Source: Ursus arctos (Eukaryota; Chordata; Mammalia; Carnivora; Ursidae). Taken from it: DNA of 64,000 bases. Positions 47,801 through 59,800 of this stretch are shown in pieces. The notes beneath the pieces are model-generated. The model saw only the letters and a program-made list of their open reading frames with translations, did not search any database and was not told the origin of the DNA. Every line of letters starts with the position of its first letter. The first letter of the stretch is position 1. The position numbers and the translations under genes were made by a program. The DNA lies in assembly GCF_023065955.2 (NCBI RefSeq), contig NW_026623008.1:1989001-2053000 (forward strand), given 5' to 3'.

Positions 47801-50800
47801 TTCCTGGCATGGGACCGGTGCCCTGAGACACCCCAAACAGCAGGGCCCCAACTGAGCACTGACATCTTAGGCCCTGGAACTACAGAGAAAATATCACTCT
47901 CCCAGACAGCACAGAGGGGAGCCTGGATGCTCCCCACCCTCCCCCCAAGCTGAAAGAGAGCTTGAAGGCCCGTGTCTCCCATGCTGACCCAGCGGGGGCA
48001 GGGATAATAGCCTGGTGCAAACCCCCTCTGCCCTCCCCAGCCTGAGGCCCAGCCGCCACACGTCTGGTGCAGGTCATGCCTGCACGGGGAGGAGCTGGGA
48101 GCCCAGGAGCAGCAGGTCCGGAGCCAAGCTATTTGAAGGAACATCCAGGCCAGGGGCCCTCGGGAGCATGCGGTGCTGCCCTCAGCTGAGCTGTGTGGCT
48201 CGGGACTTCAGCGGCCTGGTGATGGGAACTGCCTCTCACCCCGGCACACGGTGCTGACACATCACCGTGGCGACAGTGGGCTGGCTCCCCAGCTCCTGCC
48301 TAGGGCACCCTACCGCGATGTTGCAGGGAGCCCACGGATGCTCCATCAGCTTCCCAGGCCAGGGGCTCATGCCGGGGTCGAATAAGCTGCCCCCTGCAGA
48401 GACCCCCTAATCAGCCCCTTCTGAAGCCTCGCCCATGCTTCCACGGAAATCTGAGCTCTCTGGGACACTGCCAGGAAGCCCACTCACGTGGTCCTCAAGT
48501 TCAGAATCCTGCTCTCCCCCAAACATGCCACAGGGTCCTCATGCCCAGAGATGGCACCCCATCAACCACAGGCCGTCGTCCTCTCCTCTCCACGCAGGCC
48601 CCAGAGCAGGGCCAGGGCTCCCCCAAAGCCTAGCCCCACGCAGCCCCAGCCTCTGGAGGCTACACAGCCTCGGGCACTTACTGCCACCAGTGTGGCGACA
48701 GCACTGGCCTGGCCTTGGCTGAGCCACCGAACAGGAAGGCTGCCCACGCCCTGGGGACCCAGCCTGGAACCCAGCTGGCCGAGGGACAAAGCCAGGTACT
48801 GCCGCCATCAGGGGCCTGCCGCTCAGTGCTCCGTGTGCCCTCTGGCATGGCCCAGGGGACAGCAGAGCAGGGCCAATACCTCCAAGAAGACCAGGTGCCC
48901 GACACAGAGCCACATTTAGGGACCGGGGACAGCCTGGAGGGGAGCGCCCTGCCCCTGCTGTGACCCCGGTGAGGACTCCCCTGGCCCCCACCTCTGCCTC
49001 CCATTCCTGAGGATGACCGGCCCCAAGCTCTAAGGAGCTACCGAGGGGAGGCTGGCCCAGCGTGCGCACCAGATCTAAAGTGCAGGGAGAGGCAGGATGG
49101 ACACAGACAAGGGTGCATCCGCTTTCCATGACCTGCTGGGGTCCTCCTGGGCTGACCACACCCCCAAAGCTTGGGGACTCTGGAAGGGCAGACTTTACTT
49201 AGGGACCCCAGAGGGCTCTCTTGAGCCTGCCTTCTTGCTTGACACCCCCACCTCCCCCGGAGCTGCCAGGGCCTGGGAAATGCCCCACCCCACCCCGTGC
49301 CACAGGCAAATGCAAGGGGCTGTTCTCTTCCCTCTGGTCAAGAGACCGTTCAGCTGTCAGCAGACCCTGCAGCCGGGCCAGAGAGGGGACGGAAGGTCCG
49401 ATGACTCAGGGAGGAAGGGCCCTGTCCCAGAGGAAGCGGCCGGCAGCGGCACGGCCCCCGCCCTGCTCCCTCCAGCCTCCGCGCTGTCAGCCAGCCGCCT
49501 GGGCGCTAGCTTCAAAAAGAGGTGCAAAGGGAGCCCACGGCGGAGCGGGGCGCCCGCCCCCCCACCCCCGTGCAGAGCCCGCCCAGCGCCCACCTGGCCT
49601 CCGGTCACCGGCGCTCACGGAGTAGCCGGCCTGGCCCAGGAGGCACGGGTAGCAGCCCCTCCAGAGGTAGCGGTAGTGCGTGCCCGCGACGCGCGCCAGG
49701 CCCCCCAGGAGTCCGAGGCACCAGAGCGCCGCCAGTCCCCCGCGGCCGCGGGACGCTCCCATGGCCCGTCAGCCAGCGGCTCGCACCCCAGCGTCCCCGC
49801 CGCGCTCTGAGCCCGGCGCCCCGCCCCTCGCTTTTATGTTCTCGGCTTTCCCTCCGCCCCCCGCAGGTGAAGGCCAAATCCTCGAGGCGGAGAGACCGCC
49901 CCCGCCGCGCCCCGCCCCCGCCCCTCCCCCGCGGGCCGCCCTGGTCCCCCAGTGCACTAGCCCGCGCCCCGCGCTTTCCGGCGCGGCGCGGCGCGGCGCG
50001 CGCTCTGGCACCCGGACACAGACCCGCGCGCACGCACACAGGCACCCCTCGGGCAGACACACAGGGACACGTGCACAAACAGACCCACGTGTGCAAATAC
50101 GCACGTGACACACACGAGACCCTGCACGGACATGTGCAGCCACGCCGAACGCATACGTTCCCAGCACCCCCACGGAAGACCCCCATGCAGTAAAGAGGCC
50201 ACCCTGGTAATGCTGCTCAGGGCTTTGGAAAGACAATCTGTGGGGTTGGGTTCTGTCAAGTGTCAGGTGGATGGGGAGCCAGGCCCCTTGAGTCCAACCC
50301 ACCGAAGTGGAAACCCCAGGGGTAAAGACACCTGCAGCCCCCAAGCCTGGTGTCCAGCTCCCCGCACTATTGTGTCCTCCACTGGACAGGGGCTGGCACC
50401 TAGAGGGAGTCTGGGCGAGGGGATCCCTGCACCCCTGCAGCAGAGCAAAAATGGACACCCAAGCAAGGGCAGCAAGCCCTGGTGTCAGGCTCCATTAGCC
50501 CTGGAGGCACATCCAGCTCCTGGCCCCTGAACCCCGACTTTGCTCAAGGGCACAGCCTGAGGCTCTAGCTTTGCCTGGAGCGGGCAGCATCATAAGAACC
50601 TATGCACAGAGGCCTCATGAGCATTTGACCTGCAGCCCCATGCAGACCCCCGGAGGTCTCACCCCTGGGACCCTGCTTAGGCCGGCCCTCCACCTCCAGG
50701 TCAATACTGGGACCAAGGCCCACCTGTGGGCAGGGTCCCAGGGGGCAACATCAAGCCCGTGGGAGAGAGGCACCACCTCACCTTGCCCAGTCCTGCCTGC

Positions 50801-53800
50801 AGTGTAGAGGCCAGCCCATCCCATTGGACCCTTGCCTGCCAGGCACCCAGCAAGGCAGAAACAGGCCTGCCTGGGGCCTGCCTGCCCGTCAGCCACGGCC
50901 TCCTGGGTGAGCCTGTCCTGTCCTCCCTCTGAACGGCATAGCAGCCCTTAAACTCCAGCCTCTCACCCTGGGAGCTTCCCTAAGTCTCCCTGATGGGCAC
51001 GCTGTCAGATCGCTGTTGGCACAGTGCCTCCCACGTCGGCTAGCAGTTCATTCCTGCGATGTAAATCTCACTTTCCAACAGCTCACACACCAGTGCTAAG
51101 AGAAACCCGAGGGTCCCCCTGTCTGCAGCCACCACCAGGAGGCAGGGGGGACAGGAGGCTGTGGAGACAAGCTGTGTCTCCCAGGGAGGGGCAGAGGGAC
51201 ACCATCAGAAGCTCTGACTCAGAGATCACCCTCACCGTTGGGCCACGGGACCTGGGGTTCCTCCGTTGGCACCCCTCTGGGGTGAAGGCCCTGCAGAGAC
51301 CCCTCAAAGCATCACTAAGTCCCATGCAAACTCTACTCTGACCTCTTTCAGGACCAAGGCCATGGGAGGAGGAAGAACCAAAGACAGGAAGCGGGGGACA
51401 CCAGCCTCCGTCTCCGTGCAGCCCCCCACGTCCTGCCCGCCCTGGGAAAGGGCTCTGCCTTGTCCTGTGTCACGGGGGTGGGGGGCACAAGCCCCCATGG
51501 CCCCTGAGCACATGAGCTGTCGTCCGTCCTCGTAAAACACAGCACTTTCTCAGTATGAAACAGAAGTGAGATATCACCTTAATCCTTTTTATATTAATTA
51601 CACATTTAAATGGTTTTATTTGGATATGTGGCATTAAATAAAATACGTTATTAATATCAATTTCACCAATTTCTTAATATTTTTAGTGTTGCTTCGGGAG
51701 AACTTAAGACTACACACGTGGTTCTTGGCTTGACTCACAGTCTACTTCCGTGGGGCAGTGCTGGTCTCCCCATGCCCAGCCCCCAGCTTTGCTACCAAGG
51801 GGCATGGACCTCTGTGCCTGTTTCCCCGTCTGTAATGAGGCAAGGCAATCACAGACCTACCGTGTATGAGGACGGGGTAAGCTGATGGGGACATTGCCTC
51901 ACTGAGAGTCTATAAGAGTCAATGCAAGCTGTTGGCCAGGTCTGCACACCTGATCCCCTGCCCCCAGGCCGAGCAGCGAGACCCATGCAATGCCCAGAGC
52001 TGAGTCTCAGAGGGTGGCATCCTGGGACCCAGCCTCCCTGCTCCACGGTGGATGAAGTCACGCTCCAGAAGGCATCCTGGAGCCCAGCCACGCCAGCCTG
52101 AGAAGAGCCAAGGGACCTAAGGACTGTCCCTATCCCACATAAGCATCTCCCCAGTACTCCCACGGCCCCCTCCCCAACCCCAGGACCTCCCCTGATAAGC
52201 TGACTAGGGAGCACGGCTCAGGCCCTCTTGTCCCACCTAAGGGCAGCCCCCACCCTAGGATGTGGACTCCAGTTCACATCCCAGCCTGAGTGGGGGTCAT
52301 TTACTCCCACAGCCCTCCGGGGCAGGGGCTGACGAGGGCAGAGCACAGACGTGGGGTCCAGGCCCCCTGAAGAGCCCAGGCTGAGTCCCAGGACCCCTTG
52401 TCTGTACAGTGGGCAGGACAGTTCTGGGGACCAGCAACATCTCCCCACCCAACTGAGGGCTACAGTGAGGTCCTCAGGGCCCGGGACAACGCAAGGTATG
52501 GGATGAGCTCCAGCAGCGTGACCCTGAAGGACCAGGGGGCTGCGGCGGGCTCTGGGCCTCCATCCCGGGGGCCAGGCAGGAGGACTCGGGCACGGCGATG
52601 TGGGGAGCGGCCCACCGAGGGCAGAACGCCACCAGCCGTGAAGACAGTGCCCACAGCCGCCCCACTGCCCCCACCCCCGCCCTGGTGCCGCCAAGCGCAT
52701 CCAGGCCCGCGGCTGTGGGGTCTGGAAGCTGTTTGGGAAATGCTTTCTCGATGCGGAAATGCGGGCTGGGCGTCCCTGCCCGGCGGAATGTCTGTGTGTC
52801 AGCAGAAGGAGCCGCTCCCCCACCCGCCGGGCCGGCTCCAGCTTTCCTCTCCAAGCTGGGCGGCCACTGGGCTCCTTCGCCAGGACCCAGGCTGGGGTGA
52901 GGGCCCTGTGCCGCCCCACAAAGGCCACACTTCCCCCTGAGCGCTGGGCCTGAGCACCCTGTCTGGCCCCTGAGGGGGAATCCGCAGGTCTGGACCCTCC
53001 CATCGGGCTGGGCACTCCCGGGTCCCCACGCCTCCGGAGGAGCTAACCCATCCGCAGGCAGAGGGGTGCGAGAGACAGGGGTGGCACCCGGAGAAGCCCC
53101 CCGAAGGTGCTGCCCAGGACCCCGAGGTGCCCAGACTTGGAGAATGCAGGTCCACTGGCAGAGCAGGCTCCGGCAGGGCAGCAGGCGCTGAGCACCCACA
53201 GGGAGCCGTGGCGCCGGGCGCTGGGCAGGGGCTGAGGCCAGGCCATGCCCGCTCACAGGAGGACAGGCCACCCCAGGGGCTCCGGGCCCAGGCTCGGCTC
53301 GGCCAGCACCTCTGGTCGGTCCCCTCCCCTGCTGCTGAAGTCGGGTGCATCCCCTGTCCCTCGTGGTGGTGGGGGGGGCAACAAAGAGCAGGTGGCAGAG
53401 CGGGCACCGGGACCGTAACACAACAGGCCAGGGACCAGATAGCCCCCGACAGCACCCCAGTGGCAGGAAAGAAGAGCCAGAAGGGCCTGGACGGAGGCTT
53501 CTATCAGGCTCCTCTTCCTCAAAAGTCCTCCTGGCCACCTCCGGTCCCTCAGGTGACCAGCGCCTGCCTGGCTGTTTCCACCCTGACGGTGGGAGCCCAG
53601 CCCCGAGCAGGAGGTCAGTCTTCAGCCTGGGGCCACACGCGGTCCAGCCTGCCTGCGCGCAGAGCGCCCGCCCCCCTCCCCCGTGCCCCGTGGCCCCCCA
53701 CCCCGCCCAGCCCCAGGCCGCTGCCTGAGTTTATTGCAGGAGCAGGGAGCCAGCTGGTCCCAGCACCAGCCTCATGGTAAACCCATCACCCGGCTGGACT

Positions 53801-56800
53801 CCTCACCCAAGCAGAGGCAAAGAAAATTAAAACCATGGTTGTTTCCGAGAGCGCAGCTGCCATTCCTGAGCGCAGCTGCCCCTGGCTGGGGCCGGGCAGA
53901 AATGAGGGCGCCCCCCCCTTCACACATGGGCCCCCCTGGAGAACCCAAGGCGGAGCAGCCTCGGTCACACACGCTCCTTGGGGGACCAGCCAGCTTGGGG
54001 GGCGTTAGGTGCCGGCACCACGCCAGAGAGCCCGGGGCCTGGTGTGGCCCGGGAGGCACGCGCGGAGGCCTCCCACGCACGAGTGCACATGCGTGTGTGC
54101 GTGTGACGAGGCCCTCTCCGGGGCTGCCGGCTGCCTGGCCTCACTCCCCGGCCATCGTGCGAAGGCTGAGGGGAGGCCAGGTCTAGTCCTGGGGGCGCCT
54201 GAGTGAATGCAGACAGCCCACACCTCAGGCTCAGCCCCCGAGGCCTGGCTGTCACTGAGGACACTGAGCTGCCAGGGACACACGGACGGCCCCGGAGCCC
54301 ACGATGCACTCAGAGGAGAGGAGATGGTGATGACTGATCGACAGGGAGGTTTCCTGGAGAAGGTGCCAAGCCAGCCTGGGGTCAGGTAGTGGGGAAGGGA
54401 ACAGGGGTGCCTACCGGCTCGCCGGAGGACATCGGGGCAGGGGCAGGGCTGCTGGTGCAGAGGCAGGAAAGGCTGGGGAGGGGAGCATGCCCGGCAGGGA
54501 GTCTGGCCAAAGCCGTGTGCCAGGCCCTGGTCCACAGCAGGCACCCCAGAGAGATGGCCAGAACCAACCAGCACATCGACGGCCAAACGCATCACCAGGC
54601 CCACATGCAACAATCCTGGCAGCCTGCTGGGCCCCGGAGGTCACTCCTGCTGTGCTTTCCCCACCCGAAGGCCAAACCCGACTACAGGACGCTGTGGTCA
54701 CAGGGGTGGCAGTGAGCTCAGCCAGTCAGTGTCCAGGGCCAGCCAGCATGTGTGCTCCCCTGCCTGAGCCCAGAGCTGGCAGGGTTGGCCACCTCCCCTC
54801 CCACCTCTGAGGCCCCAGCGGCACACCGTAAGTACTCGAGGCCGCAAGTACTCAGTGCACAGCCTGAGCTCAGGGCCAGACACCGTCCACGTGAAATGCA
54901 GAGGGACAAGTGAGCCCAGAGGACTCCCCAGCTCTGACCCAGACAGCCATGAACCCCGACTCCAAGCATCCATACCCTCTTCCGAGGTCTGTTCATGAAA
55001 GATGCACTAGTCCTGGGGTCTTGCCCTGAGTTCTGGTGCAGCTGCCCACTCTCACAGCTGCTCTGGCAGGAGCCCAGGGAGCAGGGAGCAAGGAAGGTTT
55101 GTCAATGGGATTCTGGGTCTGGCTGAGGCCAGGGTGGGGTCAGAAGCCCAGCTGCCCAGCGGGGTCCAGAACAGTGGGGCACGACCGGAGAGGAGGCTCA
55201 GCCCAGACCTGCCTCCCACAGATGCCTGGAGAAGAGGCAGGGAGGGTCGGGAAGGGGCGGCCAGCATTGCCCAGGCAGGGACAGAGCCGCGGGCTGGAGA
55301 ATCCAATCAGGGGGCTGGACACTGGGGGGAAGAGGCCTTCAGGACAAGCAGAAACTCACAGGGAAGGGACCCAATCAGCCGGGGTGAAAGATGGGAGAAG
55401 CAGAGGGGAAGACCTCTCCCACCTGCCAGGCAGAGACAGGCCTGGTGTGGGAGCCCCCCCCCCCCCGCCAGGAGCGAGGCTAGGAGGGGCTGCTGTCCAC
55501 ACTCTCCCAGACTGGCTTGACACGGCCCCTGCGAGCTTCACATCGCTGCCACCCGCAACAGCCCAGCCTTGCAGCCAAGGCCCTGGACCACCATGACTGC
55601 AGGTGGAAGTGGCCGCCCCACACAGCAGGCCCCCTGCTCTGTGGTGGAAGCCTCCAGGGCTGGGGACAACATCCGGGCTGACTCCTGTGCTGTGCCCTCC
55701 CCACAGCGGGGTGGGGTTCCCTGGTAGCACGTGACCACCTCCTCTCGCCGAGCCCCGAGTGTGAGGACCATGGCCTGTGGTACGGCAGGGCTCAGGGGTC
55801 GGACCCTGGCCTCCCCAGCTCCCGCATCTAGCTCTTGCCCTGCAGCTAGGCCTGCACTCACAGGCCCTACCGCTGGCCTCGGGCACCTGGGGCTCAGCAG
55901 CGTCGGCACCTGCAGGCCGCCCATCTGAGGTCTCCGCCTGGAAAACTGCACTGTGCCCTGGGCTCAGGGGGTCGGGCAGGCCCGCGGGGCAGGCTGTCAC
56001 CAGCAGGCTCTGACTGCTGATGGTGACAACAATCATTTCTCCTGCTTTGGCCTTGACCACGGGCATACCCGTCAGCATCTGCTCATAGAGGAACAAACGT
56101 AGCCATCTTGCCTGGAAGGATCGCGGTTCTCGGCTGGGCTTGCTCACCTGTGTCCAGAGGACAGGCGGCCAGGGGACCAGGCCCTCGCAGGTACGACGCA
56201 GGGGCTTTGCGACCAGAAGGCCCGAGCGCCCGCTGAGCTCCGAGGCCCACGGGCGCACGACGAGCCTTCCAGGCGGCCTCTCCCGTACCGGTGTCCACAT
56301 CCGTACGTGCAGGTCACTCCACAGATATTTGCCGGCGCCCACCACATGCCAGGCACTGCCAGCTTGGACAGAAGCCCCACCAGCTCTAGAAGCCAGCAAG
56401 CCAGAGCAGACAGCATGGGGACCCCCAGACGGAGCTGAGTGCCCAGGACGTCACTCTGGGCTTTACTCCCCACCCCCCGACTGTGTGAGCCCAGGGTGGC
56501 CTGAGCCCCGACAACAGAGCCAGCCTGGCGTGCGGTGTGGGCTGGACAAGGCATCCTTCTTACCCTTACCATGACAGTTCCCGCCACCCTTCCCATTCTG
56601 ATCCAGCAAGAGCAGGGTTGTCCTGGGAAATGCAGAAGTCCTTCCAGGGATTAACGCTCCCTCAAGACTTTCCTGGGCGGGGGTGGGAGGCGGTGGTCCT
56701 GCCATTGGAGGAACCAAGGATTACCCCAGGAGGGGGGTCAGAGAAAGCCCCTCACCCCCATGAAGGGCCTATGGAAGGGCAGTCAGGCTCCCCGGGTGCC

Positions 56801-59800
56801 ACAATGAGGGTCCCCAGCAGCTCCCACGGCCACACACCCCCAGGGCACCGCCAAAGGCCAGCACAGCTGGCTCTGGTCAGCCCGTGGCCCTCCCGGCCCA
56901 GAGCCCAAGCCCTGGAGGTCCCTAATCTAGGCCTGTCACTTCCCACATTCTTGCCTCTCCCTCGGGATGGCAAGAGCCTGCAGCCATCTCCTGGAGGCCA
57001 GTGGAGGCCAGGCCAGGAGTCCGGCCAGGCAGAGTGGGAGTGAGAGACAATCCCTTGTCCAGCTGCTGCCCAGGAGGGAGACAGGCCTGGAGCCCATGGC
57101 CACAGCCGAGGTGGGCGGGGGTGGGCAGGCAAGGCCTACAGAGGCTGCTTCGTGCCCATACCACTCCGAGCACACGTGCCTCACAGCAGGTCCCCTTTGT
57201 GTCGCCCGGGGCCCAGGGGTGCATAGAACCGCCTGCTCCGTGCAGATGCCCAAGCTGGGCCCACGGGAGCTGGGTGCAGGGACACCGTGACTGTCTCGAG
57301 GCCTCGAGGCCCCCACGGGTTTCTCACAGACATCCCGATGCAGACCCCAGCTTTGCCCGGCCATCCCACAGCCAACGAGGAACCAAGAAGCCGGGGTGGG
57401 CATGCCCAGCACCCCCAGGAAACAACCAGCTGTTCTCGAGAAGGACTTCCACCGGAGAAAGCCCGCTCCCTGCACAGCCCCTGCCTGGCAGCCCCCGCTG
57501 CCCCTTCCCCAGAGCCTCCCTTATCTCCTGGAAGCAGGGGGGTCAGAGCGGTGGGAACCGCGGGTTGCCCGCCGTGGGAAAGCCGGCCTGTAGGCCTCAC
57601 GTTCCACCCGGGAGACAGCCTGACTCTCCAAAGAGCAGCCTCATCTCCCCTGGGAGTGGGACCGAGACCTCCCCCCGCGGTTACAATGTCACTGTGGTCT
57701 TCAGGCCACACCATCTGGCCTAGCGTGAAGCTGGATCTTCCGGATGGGGCGCTCGGGACCGCGTACCCAACAGCCAGCAGTGGGGTGGGGCAGAGACCTG
57801 CCAGGGGGTCTTGGGAACCGCCCCCCCCCGGCCTCGGTGTAGTCTCGCCAACCCCAGGGCCTGGTCCCTGAAGACCCTAGTCAAGAAGCAAGTGCCCCGA
57901 GGCCAGGTGGAGGACAGTCCAGCTCTGGCTGGGACAGCCCTTCTCTCCACATCGGCCCTCCCGCCGAAGCCAGCCTGGGGCTGGGAGCCTGCACAGAGGC
58001 TGGGCCAGGGCCCTCGAGACACTTCCCTGGGGCCGCTGCAGTTCCCAGAGAGGCAAAATTTAGCCTCACTTCCTGGAAAAAGAGACTAAGGTTCAGAGTC
58101 ACCCAAGGTACTAAGCTGAGGCTCACCGTGGGCCTGGTGGACACCAAAGCCTGGTGCCGGGATGGCCTTTCCAGAGGCGCTGGCATGGACAGTGGGGCAG
58201 TCCTGGACAGGAGCTCAGGGCCCCCGGGCTGCCAGGGCATGAGTTTTATGGGGGAGCCCGCGTTTCTCCCCAGGGCCTGCTGCCTCCCTAAACCCACCGC
58301 CCACAGGTTGGGGGTGGGGCTGACACGTGCCAGAGACGGCGCCCTGGGAAGCGAGAGACGCAGCAGCAGGCGTGCAGCCTCACGCATCTCCTGGCCTCCC
58401 CGAGCTCACGGCTCCTGCTCCAGGACGGTGTCCCAGAACATGACAAGCACACGGGCCTGGCCGCACTCCCAGAGCGAGGGCCAAGAAGCCCTCCAGCCAG
58501 GCTCCCGTGCCAGCGCTCAGGGGTTTATAGTGTCCATTCATCACTCCGAGCGGTTTCTGGGCTCACCCCACCGTCAACTCGGGGCGCACCACCCTACGTG
58601 TGAGCGAGCAGAGCCGTCCTTCCCTTGGAGGTAACATCTTGATGTCCTGCCGGCTCTGCTCGCTCACGGCCACCGGCCGCCCCAGCAGTCCTGTTTGCTG
58701 GCCGGAGCTGCAGTTTCAGGGGGGCTGGGCTGGGCTGGCAGGGGGACAGAGAAAACACAGCAGGCGCTTGGCTCTCGGCTGCCGGCCGCGCGGTGACTCG
58801 GGGCTCCAGCCATCCCAAACACGCAGGGCTAGGGGTCTGCAAACTCCCAGGGGCCGAGGCCAGGGAGGGGCCCGGGTGGGGAAGAAAGGGCCAGCACTGT
58901 CGGACGCAGGGTCTGAGGCCAATCCCCCCAGCCTATCCTCCCTCCCGGTCATTTTGTCCATGGTGCTGCCCTTGGACAGCTCTGCCAGATGGCGGCGGCC
59001 TGGCCCGCCCTTTGGGACCTGGTGGATTAAGGGATTCCAGACCTTCCCAAAGGAACTTGGGGAGGTTGCATTTGCAGGCCCTGTGCTATGCTGGCTCTGT
59101 GCAGGGCTCTGGCCAGTGGCTGGATTGCAGACTTATCTCCAAGGACCTAGAGATGTGTCCCCGGGCCCCAGGTCAGCACCGGGAGCCCAGAGCACAGGTC
59201 AGAAGACCCCCCAAGTGTGGAGCAGCCTCAGCATCTGCCCCAGGGCTTCCTGGACACAGGCAAGGGGTTAGGGCTGCTTGCCCAGCTCTAGGGGCCGAGG
59301 ACCAGAAGGGTCAGGATGGGAAAACCAAGGTCCAGTCCCCATCTGGGAGGCCCCTGGGCTAGAAAGCCCCTTGTGGTGGGGGCCCTGATTCCATCAATCT
59401 GTGCACCAGCCTGCTTCCCGAGGCTGGAGACCCCGCTGCAGAGCTGAGGACCGGACGGGCCAGGCCCGGTCAGGTTGGGCAGTGTGCCAGCAGCAGATGG
59501 GGGCTTGGACCAGGATCCTCCGTGGGCACCTGGGGTGAAGCGGGGAGAACCTCAGTGGAAGCAGCATGTATCTTGCACGTGGGCACCCTGGGGGCGCACG
59601 GTGGCCGGGGAGGCTGGCAGGGGAGCTGACGCATTCAGGGCACTCCGCCCTGGGCCTGGCACGCTGTGGGCCCCTAGGGTCGTTCACTACAGCAGCACCT
59701 GCTCCCGGCTTGGAGGGGTACACAAGGCTCTGAGGGGAGGAGGCACCTGTTCAGCCACTTAGTTCCGAAGGCACTGCACGATGCTGCCGGGGGGAAATCG

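Larger units (their letters stand above)
44200..49593 (-). other. MEGF6 intron between E2 and the internal first exon (5.4 kb)
   Basis: Contains MLT1-like LTR pieces (44697-45005 and 47505-47690) and a MIR fragment (46297-46342). No additional exon found. Confidence 0.55.
49430..50060. promoter_or_regulatory. MEGF6: CpG island around the internal MEGF6 first exon
   Basis: Dense CG dinucleotides (for example GCGCGGCGCGGCGCGG near 49980) and several GC boxes (CCGCCCC) stand out from the CpG-poorer intron around them. Together with an ATG-containing first exon and a TATA-like box this points to a promoter on the minus strand. Confidence 0.7.
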
